DNA of 14,823 nt from CBETVX01 sp965539935 (GTDB taxonomy: Bacteria > Bacillota > Clostridia > Peptostreptococcales > Caminicellaceae): positions 1 through 14,823 of the forward strand of contig CBETVX010000062.1 of the NCBI GenBank assembly GCA_965539935.1. Reading direction: 5' to 3'. The notes beneath the pieces are model-generated. The model was not told the DNA's origin, did not search any database, and saw only the letters and a list, made by a program, of their open reading frames with translations. Position numbers and translations under genes: made by a program. Of this stretch, positions 1-7,499 are shown one piece after another. Numbering within the stretch: the first letter of the stretch is position 1; each line of letters opens with the position of its first letter.

Positions 1-1
1 A

Positions 2-391
2 ATTATTGATAAGATGAAGGGAAAGGGCTATGAAAATGATGTTATAGAAAATACTATAAGTTTTTTAAATAAATATAATTTACTAAACGATAAAGACTAT
101 GCAGAGGAATTTACTAGAATAAAATCTAAGAAATTTGGTAAAAAGAGAATAAAAATGGAACTATCTCAAAAAGGTATAGAGGATTCCATAGCTCAGGAAG
201 TATTAGAAAATATAGATGAAGAAGTGGAATACAATACTGCCCTTAATCTTGCCCAAAAAAGAATGAGGACCTATAAGAATGATGATAGAAATGCTATCTA
301 TAGAAAATTAGGTGCTTTTTTACAAAGAAAAGGATTTTCTTATGATATAATAAAAAGGATATTAAAAGAAATACTAGATAAGGATCAATAG
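2..391 (+). CDS. recX: Regulatory protein RecX, 5'-truncated by window edge
   Basis: RecX binds RecA filaments and modulates recombination and SOS activity in the cytoplasm. The frame is open from base 2 to the TAG at 389-391, and nothing marks a start: the ATG at 14 has no ribosome binding site and lies inside the conserved KGY...I...L part of a RecX three-helix repeat. The true start is therefore almost certainly upstream, outside the window. The visible 129 codons hold typical RecX repeat features: a LLNDKDYAEEF stretch, then KKFGKKRIKMELSQKGI, and later a second repeat with YRKLGAFLQRKGFSYDIIKRIL. Many Clostridia RecX proteins are about 200 residues or more, so roughly the N-terminal third is missing here. 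A gene for a small membrane protein follows after 19 nt, suggesting co-transcription. Family assignment is from sequence motifs. Confidence 0.85.
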   Translation: MIDKMKGKGYENDVIENTISFLNKYNLLNDKDYAEEFTRIKSKKFGKKRIKMELSQKGIEDSIAQEVLENIDEEVEYNTALNLAQKRMRTYKNDDRNAIYRKLGAFLQRKGFSYDIIKRILKEILDKDQ

Positions 392-410
392 TAAGTGGGG
401 AGATATAGGG

Positions 411-770
411 ATGAATATATTAAAGATTTTAGGTGGAGTATTAATACTATTCCTAGGATTTTATGTAATGTATTTAGGATCAGTAAGTGGAAGTACATTT
501 ATATTTATGGGTGGTATACTAATTGCATTTTTAGGATCAATAGTTATTTATATATATAGATATAGAGAGAATATGAAGCTTATATATAGATATAGAAAGG
601 CAATTGAAGAATTAAAAAAGGATCCTGAAAATCAAGAGCTTATTGAAAATGCATATAAATATGGTAAAGAATTCTACAAAAGTAGAAGCCCCGATGGCAT
701 GTTAAATAGCAAGTTAAAAAAAGCCTTAGATATGGATATACAGTATACTAGAGGAAAATTAGATCAATAA
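411..770 (+). CDS. Small two-helix membrane protein of unknown function
   Basis: I do not recognise this 119-residue protein. Residues 1-25 and about 28-48 form two hydrophobic segments rich in Leu, Ile and Gly, separated by a short SGS turn. They are followed by a strongly basic stretch with two copies of IYRYR, so the C-terminal 70 residues probably face the cytoplasm (positive-inside rule). That tail is charged and helical in appearance (EELKKDPENQELIENAYKYG). The start ATG has a GGGGAGA ribosome binding site a few bases upstream, and the gene lies 19 nt after recX, so the two are probably one transcript. It could be a membrane-associated regulator or scaffold; no catalytic motif is visible. 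Function unknown. Confidence 0.75.
   Translation: MNILKILGGVLILFLGFYVMYLGSVSGSTFIFMGGILIAFLGSIVIYIYRYRENMKLIYRYRKAIEELKKDPENQELIENAYKYGKEFYKSRSPDGMLNSKLKKALDMDIQYTRGKLDQ
551..596 (+). repeat. 16-bp in-frame direct repeat inside membrane-protein gene
   Basis: The 16-mer TATATATAGATATAGA occurs at 551-566 and again, identically, at 581-596. The period is 30 bp, exactly ten codons, so the repeat encodes IYRYR twice just after the second membrane helix. It looks like a short in-frame duplication, although low-complexity AT-rich sequence could also give it. Confidence 0.6.
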
Positions 771-783
771 ATGAAAAAAAGTA

Positions 784-811
784 TTTACAAAGAAATTAAT
801 AATGATATAAT
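784..811 (+). promoter_or_regulatory. Sigma-A-type promoter upstream of the tig leader hairpin
   Basis: TTTACA (784-789) and a perfect TATAAT (806-811) are separated by 16 bp. A transcript would start near 818 and run straight into the hairpin at 832-859, giving a leader RNA of about 45 nt, or reading on into tig. It is one of two candidate promoters for the tig-clpP-clpX operon. Confidence 0.6.
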
Positions 812-831
812 ATGAATGACGAAATGGGTAT

Positions 832-861
832 AAGGCCAATGGGAGAAACCATTGGTCTTTT
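832..861 (+). terminator. Hairpin plus short T-run ahead of tig (terminator or attenuator)
   Basis: AAGGCCAATGG (832-842) pairs with CCATTGGTCTT (849-859) around the loop GAGAAA: 11 bp with one G-T wobble, followed by a short T-run. It may end transcripts from the recX side, or attenuate the promoter at 784-811, which lies upstream of it. The T-run is weak, so termination would probably be partial. Confidence 0.55.
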
Positions 862-880
862 AAATAATTAAATATCTATA

Positions 881-889
881 TGTTATAAT
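881..889 (+). promoter_or_regulatory. Extended -10 promoter for tig-clpP-clpX
   Basis: TGTTATAAT (881-889) is a perfect extended -10 element (TGnTATAAT) downstream of the hairpin. No good -35 box lies at the usual distance, which extended -10 promoters tolerate. A start near 896 would give a leader of about 80 nt before the tig ATG, bypassing the hairpin. Confidence 0.5.
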
Positions 890-978
890 AAAAGGGCTAC
901 ATAGCTTAAAAAAGTTTATAAAACCATAATAAGTGGTCAATAATGGAAATATTAACATAAACTAGAGGAGGAACTTTG

Positions 979-2265
979 ATGAGCGCAACTATAACAAAAA
1001 AAGAAAAAAACCAAGTGACTTTAGAGATTAAAGTAAGTGCGGAAGAATTTGAAAAGGCTGTACAAAAATCCTACATGAAGAATAGAGGAAGATTTAATAT
1101 TCCAGGATTTAGAAAAGGTAAAGTGCCAAGAAAAATTATCGAAATGCAATATGGCGAAGGTGTTTTCTATGAAGATGCAATTAATATAGCTCTTCCACCT
1201 GCATATGATAAAGCCGTAGAAGAATTAAATCTTGAGCCAGTTGATAGACCAGATGTAGACATTGAAAAAATCGAGAAAGGTGAAGATTTAGTATTTACTG
1301 CTACAGTTACTGTTAAGCCAGAAGTAAAACTTGGAGAATATAAGGGTATAGAAGTAGAAAAAGTTGAGTATAATGTAACTGATGAGGATGTAGAAAAAGA
1401 ATTGGAAGCAATGCAAAACATGAACTCTAGATTAATCAATGTGGATGATAGACCTGTACAAAAAGACGATACAGTAATTATCGACTACAAAGGATTTGTT
1501 GATGGAGAGCAGTTTGAAGGTGGTACCGCTGAAAATCAAACATTAGTTATTGGTTCAGGACAGTTTATTCCTGGATTTGAAGACCAACTTATTGGAGCAA
1601 ATAAGGGAGATGACGTAAAGGTTAATGTAACTTTCCCAGAAGAGTATCATTCAGAGGAGTTAGCAGGCAAAGAAGCAGTTTTTGAAGTTAAAATCAATGA
1701 AATTAAATTTAAGGAATTACCTGAGCTTGACGATGAATTTGCAAAAGATGTTAGTGAATTTGATACATTAGATGAATTAAAGAAGGATATAAAGAATAAA
1801 ATAGAAAATGAAGCAAAGCAAAAAGCAGAAGAAGAAATGAGAAATAGAGTATTAGATAAAGTGGTAGAAAATGTAGAAGTTGACATACCAGATGCTATGG
1901 TAGAAACAGAAATAGACAATATGATCAGAGACTTTGATTTTCAGCTGAGATATCAAGGGCTTGATTTAAATAACTATTTAAAATATACTAATACTAATAT
2001 AGAAGATTTAAGAAAACAAATGAAAGATGATGCATACAATAGAGTAAAAACTTCCCTAACATTAGAAGCAATAGAAAAGGAATTAGACATTGAAGTTACT
2101 GATGAAGAAGTTGAAAAGGAACTAGAAAAAATGGCTGAAAGTCATAAAACTACAGTAGAAAAATTAAAAGAATCTTTTAAAACTGATAATTTTGGGTATT
2201 TAAAAAATACTATCAAAACAAGAAAAACAATTGATTTCTTAGTTGAAAATGCAAAAATAGCATAA
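979..2265 (+). CDS. tig: Trigger factor, ribosome-associated chaperone and prolyl isomerase
   Basis: Trigger factor docks at the ribosome exit tunnel and shields and helps fold nascent chains. The 428-residue length is normal. The N-terminal domain carries the ribosome-binding signature GFRKGKVP at residues 43-50. An FKBP-like prolyl isomerase domain spans about 160-245 (DDTVIIDYKGFVDG, then GSGQFIPGFEDQLIG). The rest is the Glu/Lys-rich helical C-terminal domain that forms the chaperone arms. I chose the ATG at 979 rather than the preceding TTG at 976, because the ribosome binding site AGAGGAGG (964-971) is 7 nt from the ATG but only 4 nt from the TTG. clpP follows after 30 nt and clpX after that, the usual clostridial order, so folding and degradation machinery are made together. 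High confidence. Confidence 0.98.
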   Translation: MSATITKKEKNQVTLEIKVSAEEFEKAVQKSYMKNRGRFNIPGFRKGKVPRKIIEMQYGEGVFYEDAINIALPPAYDKAVEELNLEPVDRPDVDIEKIEKGEDLVFTATVTVKPEVKLGEYKGIEVEKVEYNVTDEDVEKELEAMQNMNSRLINVDDRPVQKDDTVIIDYKGFVDGEQFEGGTAENQTLVIGSGQFIPGFEDQLIGANKGDDVKVNVTFPEEYHSEELAGKEAVFEVKINEIKFKELPELDDEFAKDVSEFDTLDELKKDIKNKIENEAKQKAEEEMRNRVLDKVVENVEVDIPDAMVETEIDNMIRDFDFQLRYQGLDLNNYLKYTNTNIEDLRKQMKDDAYNRVKTSLTLEAIEKELDIEVTDEEVEKELEKMAESHKTTVEKLKESFKTDNFGYLKNTIKTRKTIDFLVENAKIA

Positions 2266-2295
2266 TATAATTTCAGTAGTGGGGGGAGGATAATT

Positions 2296-2880
2296 ATGCC
2301 ATTAGTACCTGTTGTAGTTGAACAGACTAACAGAGGTGAGAGATCTTACGACATATATTCAAGACTCTTAAAGGATAGAATTATATTTTTAGGTGATCAA
2401 GTAACTGATCATACTGCTAGCTTAGTGGTAGCACAGATGCTTTTTCTAGAAGCAGACGATCCTGATAAGGACATTCATCTATATATAAATAGTCCTGGTG
2501 GTTCTATAACTGCTGGAATGGCTATTTATGATACAATGCAATATATTAAGCCAGATGTTTCAACAATCTGTATTGGTATGGCAGCAAGCATGGGAGCATT
2601 TCTATTGACTGCTGGTGCAAAGGGTAAGAGATTTGCACTACCAAATGCTGAGATAATGATTCATCAACCATTAGGAGGCACTAGAGGTCAAGCTGAAGAT
2701 ATAAGAATCCATGCTGAAAGAATTCTAAAAATGAGGGATAAAATAAATCAAATCCTAAGTGAGAGAACAGGTCAGCCATTAGATAAAATTAAAGTTGATA
2801 CTGATAGAGATTTCTTTATGGAAGCAGAAGATGCTGTTAAGTATGGGATTATTGATAAGGTAATCACTTCTAGGAAATAA
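2296..2880 (+). CDS. clpP: ATP-dependent Clp protease proteolytic subunit ClpP
   Basis: ClpP forms the 14-subunit serine protease chamber that degrades proteins fed by ClpX (and ClpC in Firmicutes). At 194 residues it is full length. The catalytic triad is intact: Ser98 in GMAASMGAFLL, His123 in IMIHQPLGG and Asp172 in DTDRDFFM. The oxyanion/substrate strand INSPGGS is at 64-70. The N-terminal MPLVPVVVEQTNRGERSYDIYSRLL is the usual short pro-region plus axial loop. A strong GGGGGGAGG ribosome binding site precedes the ATG. It lies between tig and clpX in one operon, the natural stoichiometric partner of the next gene. No CtsR operator was found upstream of the operon. High confidence. Confidence 0.98.
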   Translation: MPLVPVVVEQTNRGERSYDIYSRLLKDRIIFLGDQVTDHTASLVVAQMLFLEADDPDKDIHLYINSPGGSITAGMAIYDTMQYIKPDVSTICIGMAASMGAFLLTAGAKGKRFALPNAEIMIHQPLGGTRGQAEDIRIHAERILKMRDKINQILSERTGQPLDKIKVDTDRDFFMEAEDAVKYGIIDKVITSRK

Positions 2881-2898
2881 TTCAAGAGAGGTGTAATA

Positions 2899-4173
2899 AT
2901 GTCAAGATTTGATGACAGAAAGCAACTCAAGTGCTCTTTCTGTGGAAAGTCACAGGATCAAGTAAAAAGACTTATTGCAGGTCCAAATGTATATATATGT
3001 GATGAATGTATAGAACTATGTCAAGAAATCATCCAAGAAGAGTTTGAGGAAAACTTTGACATAGGTACATCAGAACTTCCAAAACCAATGGAAATAAAAA
3101 ATATACTAGATGACTATGTAATAGGGCAAGAAAAAGCAAAAAGGGCATTAGCTGTTGCAGTATATAATCACTACAAAAGAATAAATCAAGAAATTAAAAC
3201 CGATGAAGTGGAACTTCAAAAAAGTAATATCCTACTTCTCGGACCTACAGGTTCTGGTAAGACCCTTCTTGCTCAGACCTTAGCCAAAATACTAAATGTA
3301 CCCTTTGCAATAGCAGATGCTACTTCATTGACAGAAGCAGGCTATGTAGGAGAAGACGTTGAAAATATAATACTTAAGCTAATCCAAGCCGCAGACTTTG
3401 ATATCGAAAAGGCTGAAAAAGGTATTATCTATATAGACGAGATAGACAAGATTGCAAGAAAATCTGACAATCCATCTATAACAAGAGATGTTAGTGGAGA
3501 AGGCGTTCAACAAGCATTGCTTAAAATCTTAGAAGGAACCGTAGCAAGTGTGCCACCTCAGGGAGGTAGAAAACATCCTCATCAAGAGTTTATACAAATA
3601 GATACAAGTAATATACTATTTATTTGTGGTGGAGCCTTTGATGGTATCGATAAAATAATTCAAAAGAGAACTGGTAAAAAAACTATGGGATTTGGAGCCG
3701 AAATCCAAAGCAAAAAAGAAAAGGAAATCGGAAAAATTCTTGAAAAAATAGAGCCAGAAGACCTATTAAGATATGGTCTAATTCCAGAGTTTGTTGGAAG
3801 GGTACCAGTTATAGTATCATTACATGAATTAGATGAAGATGCATTAGTTAAAATTCTAGTTGAACCTAAGAATGCCCTTGTGAAGCAGTATAAAAAACTC
3901 TTTGAACTAGATGGAGTAGAAGTAGAGTTTGAAGAGGAAGCCCTAAAAAGTATAGCTAAAATGGCTATAGATAGGAAAACTGGAGCAAGGGGACTTAGAA
4001 GCATACTAGAAAGTATAATGCTAGATGTAATGTATGAGATACCTTCAAGACAGGATATTGAGAAATGTGTAGTTACTAAGGAGACTATTGAAAAAAAGAC
4101 AACTCCAACATTAGTATTGTCAGAAGCAAAAAAGAAGAAGAGTAGAAAGAAAAAAGAAGAAACAGCTTCATAA
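2899..4173 (+). CDS. clpX: ATP-dependent Clp protease ATP-binding subunit ClpX
   Basis: ClpX is the hexameric AAA+ unfoldase that recognises tagged substrates and threads them into ClpP. The N-terminal zinc-binding domain has the four cysteines C12, C15, C34 and C37. The AAA+ module shows Walker A GPTGSGKT (115-122), Walker B IIYIDEID (176-183), and a sensor-II region GARGLRS starting at 362. The 424-residue length is normal. The ClpP-docking loop reads MGFG at 263-266 where Bacillus and E. coli have IGFG, a conservative change that should keep docking. The C-terminus is an unusually lysine-rich tail (KKKKSRKKKEETAS) of unknown role. clpP ends 18 nt upstream, and a terminator follows directly, so this is the last gene of the tig operon. 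Confidence 0.98.
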   Translation: MSRFDDRKQLKCSFCGKSQDQVKRLIAGPNVYICDECIELCQEIIQEEFEENFDIGTSELPKPMEIKNILDDYVIGQEKAKRALAVAVYNHYKRINQEIKTDEVELQKSNILLLGPTGSGKTLLAQTLAKILNVPFAIADATSLTEAGYVGEDVENIILKLIQAADFDIEKAEKGIIYIDEIDKIARKSDNPSITRDVSGEGVQQALLKILEGTVASVPPQGGRKHPHQEFIQIDTSNILFICGGAFDGIDKIIQKRTGKKTMGFGAEIQSKKEKEIGKILEKIEPEDLLRYGLIPEFVGRVPVIVSLHELDEDALVKILVEPKNALVKQYKKLFELDGVEVEFEEEALKSIAKMAIDRKTGARGLRSILESIMLDVMYEIPSRQDIEKCVVTKETIEKKTTPTLVLSEAKKKKSRKKKEETAS

Positions 4174-4182
4174 GATAAATCT

Positions 4183-4212
4183 GCGAGTCTTTTAGGCTCG
4201 CTTCTTTTATTT
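4183..4212 (+). terminator. Rho-independent terminator after clpX
   Basis: GCGAGTC (4183-4189) pairs with GGCTCGC (4195-4201) around a TTTTA loop, with one G-T wobble, followed by TTCTTTTATTT. It starts ten bases after the clpX stop codon and separates the tig-clpP-clpX unit from lon. Confidence 0.85.
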
Positions 4213-4240
4213 AGAATAGCTCTTGAAAAAAATGCAAATC

Positions 4241-4359
4241 ATAGTACTAAATAAGCAGAGATTATTACAAAAAAATAATTTAGGCTCAAGTTACACTTGT
4301 GGAAATTTATTTGTTTGTATATAATATCTTTTGAATCTCTAGTGTTTAGATAGTACTAA
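4241..4359. repeat. Pair of ATAGTACTAA repeats flanking the lon promoter
   Basis: The 10-mer ATAGTACTAA occurs at 4241-4250 and at 4350-4359. Each copy contains the perfect palindrome TAGTACTA. One lies about 50 bp upstream of the proposed lon -35 box, the other just downstream of the expected transcription start. This placement would suit an operator pair, but no regulator is recognised and AT-rich sequence makes chance plausible. The 230-nt gap between clpX and lon otherwise holds the clpX terminator and the lon promoter; I see no gene in it. Confidence 0.35.
4297..4325 (+). promoter_or_regulatory. Sigma-A-type promoter for lon-engB
   Basis: TTGTGG (4297-4302) and TATAAT (4320-4325) are 17 bp apart. 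The start would be near 4332, giving a leader of about 70 nt before the lon ATG. No CIRCE or CtsR heat-shock operator is seen around it. Confidence 0.55.
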
Positions 4360-4403
4360 TGTTTGGTACTTATAAAATAGATGGACAATAAGGGAGTGAT
4401 AAT

Positions 4404-6749
4404 ATGAATGAAAATAAAGCCAAAAATATAGAACTGCCTTTAATACCCTTAAGAGGTCTTTCAGTATTCCCTTATATGGTACTTCATTTTGATGTAGGAA
4501 GAGATAGATCTATAAAGGCTTTAGAAGAAGCTATGGTAAATGATCAAATAATTTTCTTAACTACTCAAAAAGAAATTGATGTAGAAATACCCACTCCAGA
4601 AGATTTTTACGAAGTAGGAACTGTTTGTAAAATAAAGCAGATGCTAAAACTTCCTGGAGATGCCATTAGGGTTTTAGTAGAGGGAATATATAGGGGTAAA
4701 ATAGTAGAAGTATTGGAAGAGGACCCCTATTTCAAAGTAGAGATTGAAAAGTATATAGTAGATGAAGAGCAAAATGACAAAGAATTGGAAGCCCTTATGA
4801 GGGCTGTTCTAGGAGCTTTTGATGACTATATAAGCGTAAGTACAAAAATATCACCGGAAGTTTTACTTTCTGTTTCCACAATTGAGGAACCAGGAAGACT
4901 TGCCGATGTGATAGCTTCCCATATGATACTTAAAACTGAACAAAAACAAGAAATACTTGAAGCATTTGACCCAAAGGATAGACTAGAAGTTCTATATAGA
5001 ATGTTGTTAAAGGAAATAGAAATATTAGAAGTTGAAAAGGAAATAAATACAAAAGTAAAGAAACAAATCAATAGATTACAAAAAGAATACTATTTAAAGG
5101 AACAGCTTAAGGCTATAAAGGAAGAGCTTGGTGACGATGTAGATTATGATGATGAAATAGAAGAATTTCATGAAAAAATAGAAAAGGCAAAATTGCCTAA
5201 AAAGGTTGAAGAAAAGGTATTGAAAGAGCTTGACAGATTATCTAAACTGTCTATTGGTTCAGCAGAAGGAGGAGTAATAAGATCCTATATTAACTGGATT
5301 TTAGACCTTCCATGGAATAAAAAGACTAAGGACAGTATAGATATTAAAAAGGCTAAGAAGATATTAGATGAAGACCATTATGGACTAAAAACAGTTAAAG
5401 AAAGGATACTTGAGTATCTTGCCATAAGAAAACTTGCAAAAAAAATGAAGGGACCTATAATTTGTCTAGTAGGACCGCCAGGAGTTGGTAAAACTTCAAT
5501 AGCCAGTTCTATAGCTAGATCACTAAATAGAAAATTTGTCAGAATGTCATTAGGTGGAGTTCGTGACGAAGCAGAGATAAGAGGCCATAGGAGAACATAT
5601 ATAGGAGCTATTCCTGGAAGAATTATTTCAGCCATAAAGGATGTAGGATCAAAAAATCCAGTATTCCTATTTGATGAAATAGATAAGCTAAGTGGTGACT
5701 TTAGAGGAGATCCTGCTTCTGCACTATTAGAAGTCCTTGACCCAGAACAAAATAAGGAATTCACTGATCACTATCTAGAGGTTCCCTTTGACCTATCTAA
5801 TGTAATGTTCATAACCACTGCTAATACATTATCAACTATACCAAGACCCCTTAGGGATAGAATGGAGATTATTGAAGTATCTGGATATACTGAAGAGGAA
5901 AAGGTAATAATTGCTGAAAGATACTTAGTACCTAAGCAAATAAAAGAGCATGGTATAAAGGAAAATAATCTTCTAATCTCTGAAAAGACCATAAGGGATA
6001 TAATCAACTACTATACTAGGGAATCAGGAGTAAGGGAACTGGAAAGACAAATAGCTACGATATGTCGTAAAGCAGTAAGACAAATCGTAGAGGACGATAA
6101 AGAAGTTATTAGAGTAAATGTAACAAGTCTTAAAAATTATCTAGGTATACCTAGATACAGATATGAAAAAATAGGGGATAAAGATGAAGTCGGTATAGCT
6201 ACAGGCCTTGCTTGGACTAGAGTAGGTGGCGATACACTTTCAATTGAAGTAACTCCTATGAAGGGAACAGGAAAACTAGTTTTAACTGGACAACTTGGAG
6301 ATGTAATGAAGGAATCGGCTAGAGCAGGACTTAGCTATATACGTTCAAGGGTAGACAAGCTTAATATAGATGAAGAATTTTATAAAAACTATGACATACA
6401 CATCCATATACCAGAGGGCGCTATACCAAAGGATGGACCTTCAGCAGGTATTACCATGGCCACAGCAGTGATATCAGCCTTAGCCAATATACCAGTAAAC
6501 AAGTCAGTTGCCATGACAGGAGAGATAACTTTAAGAGGTAGAGTTCTTCCTGTTGGTGGTATCAAGGAAAAAGTATTGGCAGCCAATAGAGCTGGAATTA
6601 AGAAAATCCTTCTACCAACCGTTAATAAAAAAGATATGGAGGAAATTCCAGACACAGTTAAGAAAAAGCTTCAGTTTGTATTTGTGGACCATATGGATGA
6701 AGTATTAGAACATGCATTGGTTAAGGGAGAATCTAAAGATGAAGATTAG
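4404..6749 (+). CDS. lon: ATP-dependent Lon protease, LonA type
   Basis: Lon is a soluble homo-oligomeric AAA+ serine protease that degrades misfolded proteins and short-lived regulators. Domains in order: N-terminal LAN substrate-binding domain (from LPLIPLRGLSVFPYMV near residue 11 to about 205), a helical region, the AAA+ module with Walker A GPPGVGKT at 357-364 and Walker B FLFDEID around 421-427, and the protease domain. The Ser-Lys dyad is intact: Ser680 in PKDGPSAG and Lys723 in GGIKEKVLAA. At 781 residues with a full LAN domain and no membrane segment, it is LonA rather than membrane-bound LonB. The ribosome binding site is AAGGGAGTGAT just before the ATG. The lon 3' end overlaps engB by 11 nt, a lon-ysxC pairing common in Firmicutes. 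Confidence 0.98.
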   Translation: MNENKAKNIELPLIPLRGLSVFPYMVLHFDVGRDRSIKALEEAMVNDQIIFLTTQKEIDVEIPTPEDFYEVGTVCKIKQMLKLPGDAIRVLVEGIYRGKIVEVLEEDPYFKVEIEKYIVDEEQNDKELEALMRAVLGAFDDYISVSTKISPEVLLSVSTIEEPGRLADVIASHMILKTEQKQEILEAFDPKDRLEVLYRMLLKEIEILEVEKEINTKVKKQINRLQKEYYLKEQLKAIKEELGDDVDYDDEIEEFHEKIEKAKLPKKVEEKVLKELDRLSKLSIGSAEGGVIRSYINWILDLPWNKKTKDSIDIKKAKKILDEDHYGLKTVKERILEYLAIRKLAKKMKGPIICLVGPPGVGKTSIASSIARSLNRKFVRMSLGGVRDEAEIRGHRRTYIGAIPGRIISAIKDVGSKNPVFLFDEIDKLSGDFRGDPASALLEVLDPEQNKEFTDHYLEVPFDLSNVMFITTANTLSTIPRPLRDRMEIIEVSGYTEEEKVIIAERYLVPKQIKEHGIKENNLLISEKTIRDIINYYTRESGVRELERQIATICRKAVRQIVEDDKEVIRVNVTSLKNYLGIPRYRYEKIGDKDEVGIATGLAWTRVGGDTLSIEVTPMKGTGKLVLTGQLGDVMKESARAGLSYIRSRVDKLNIDEEFYKNYDIHIHIPEGAIPKDGPSAGITMATAVISALANIPVNKSVAMTGEITLRGRVLPVGGIKEKVLAANRAGIKKILLPTVNKKDMEEIPDTVKKKLQFVFVDHMDEVLEHALVKGESKDED

Positions 6750-7365
6750 GAGTGCAGAGTTTGTAATAAGTGCAGTAAGTCAAAAGCAATACCCTCAGGA
6801 TGGACTTGTGGATATTGCCTTTGCAGGGAGGTCCAATGTTGGAAAATCATCCCTTATAAATATGCTACTTAATAGAAAAAAACTTGCTAGAACAAGCTCA
6901 GTCCCTGGAAAGACTCAGACAATAAATTACTATAAAATCAATGAAGAATATTATCTTGTGGATCTTCCTGGATATGGATATGCTAAAGTATCTAAAAAAA
7001 GTCAAGAACAATGGGGAAAAATAATAGAAGGCTACCTAACTAATAGACAAAATCTACTAGAAGTAATACAATTAGTTGACATAAGACATAAGCCTACGGC
7101 CCAGGATAAACAAATGTATGAATGGATAAAGTACTATGGATTTAAGGGAATAGTTGTAGCCACTAAACTAGATAAACTCAAGAGAAGTCAAAGAAATAAA
7201 CATATAAATCTTATTAGAAAAGAATTAAGACTTACAAAGGATGATATACTTATTCCTGTATCCTCAACAAATAGAGAAGGAAAAAAAGAACTTTGGGATA
7301 CAATATGTAATATATTTATTGAAAAAGGAATAGACATAACAATAGAGGAAGCAGCCCAGTTATAA
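6739..7365 (+). CDS. engB: Ribosome biogenesis GTPase EngB (YsxC/YihA)
   Basis: EngB is an essential TrmE-Era-EngA-EngB family GTPase needed for assembly of the 50S ribosomal subunit. The G motifs are all present: G1 GRSNVGKS (30-37), G2 threonines in PGKTQT (56-61), G3 DLPGYG (75-80), G4 TKLD (141-144), and a G5-like PVSS further on. I chose the ATG at 6739, giving 208 residues. A more upstream in-frame ATG at 6712 lies deep in lon and lacks a ribosome binding site, whereas AAGGGAGA (6723-6730) sits 8 nt before 6739. The start overlaps the end of lon by 11 nt, so translation of the two is likely coupled. The stop codon falls inside the loop of the terminator hairpin that ends the unit. Confidence 0.97.
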   Translation: MKIRSAEFVISAVSQKQYPQDGLVDIAFAGRSNVGKSSLINMLLNRKKLARTSSVPGKTQTINYYKINEEYYLVDLPGYGYAKVSKKSQEQWGKIIEGYLTNRQNLLEVIQLVDIRHKPTAQDKQMYEWIKYYGFKGIVVATKLDKLKRSQRNKHINLIRKELRLTKDDILIPVSSTNREGKKELWDTICNIFIEKGIDITIEEAAQL

Positions 7366-7380
7366 TTGGGCTGTTTTTTT
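7352..7380 (+). terminator. Rho-independent terminator of lon-engB
   Basis: CAGCCCA (7352-7358) and TGGGCTG (7367-7373) form a perfect 7-bp stem followed by at least seven T residues. The left arm lies in the last codons of engB and the stop TAA is in the loop, a compact gene-terminator overlap. Confidence 0.9.
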
Positions 7381-7445
7381 GGTGCTTTTTCCATAGATCT
7401 AAAAACATTAAAGTGTTTAAAATTTTTAACATATAAATAATTTTG

Positions 7446-7460
7446 TTTTTTCTGAAAAAA
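7446..7460. promoter_or_regulatory. CodY-like operator upstream of the leu promoter
   Basis: TTTTTTCTGAAAAAA is a perfect palindrome around a central T and matches 11 of 15 positions of the known CodY box AATTTTCWGAAAATT. It sits three bases upstream of the -35 hexamer of the leu promoter. CodY represses branched-chain amino acid operons in many Firmicutes, which fits the genes downstream. The match is partly A/T runs, so it is a candidate only. Confidence 0.45.
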
Positions 7461-7463
7461 ATA

Positions 7464-7493
7464 TTGACATGGAAATTTAAGATTTGTTATAAT
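7464..7493 (+). promoter_or_regulatory. Strong promoter of the leu operon
   Basis: A consensus TTGACA (7464-7469) and consensus TATAAT (7488-7493) are 18 bp apart, and TG at 7485-7486 makes the -10 extended. Transcription would begin near 7500, at the head of the T-box leader. Confidence 0.88.
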
Positions 7494-7499
7494 GCATAT

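Noticed and set aside
771..815. 14-codon ORF right after the small membrane protein gene
   Set aside because: No ribosome binding site, and it coincides with the TTTACA/TATAAT promoter.
935..949. CtsR heat-shock operator upstream of tig
   Set aside because: Only one GGTCAA half-site is present; the second half does not match GGTCAAA at the required spacing.
976..978. TTG start for tig
   Set aside because: It is only 4 nt from the ribosome binding site, while the adjacent ATG at 979 has ideal spacing and gives the usual N-terminus.
5378..5764. Open minus-strand frame of 128 codons opposite lon, and similar ones opposite tig, clpX, leuC and leuB
   Set aside because: Each lies wholly or mostly opposite a clear conserved gene, has low-complexity Ser/Ile/Phe-rich product typical of reverse-strand reading of AT-rich coding sequence, and has no convincing ribosome binding site.
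6712..6738. Upstream ATG start for engB
   Set aside because: It lies deeper inside lon, lacks a ribosome binding site and adds nine residues not seen at the family's N-terminus; the ATG at 6739 has AAGGGAGA at good spacing.
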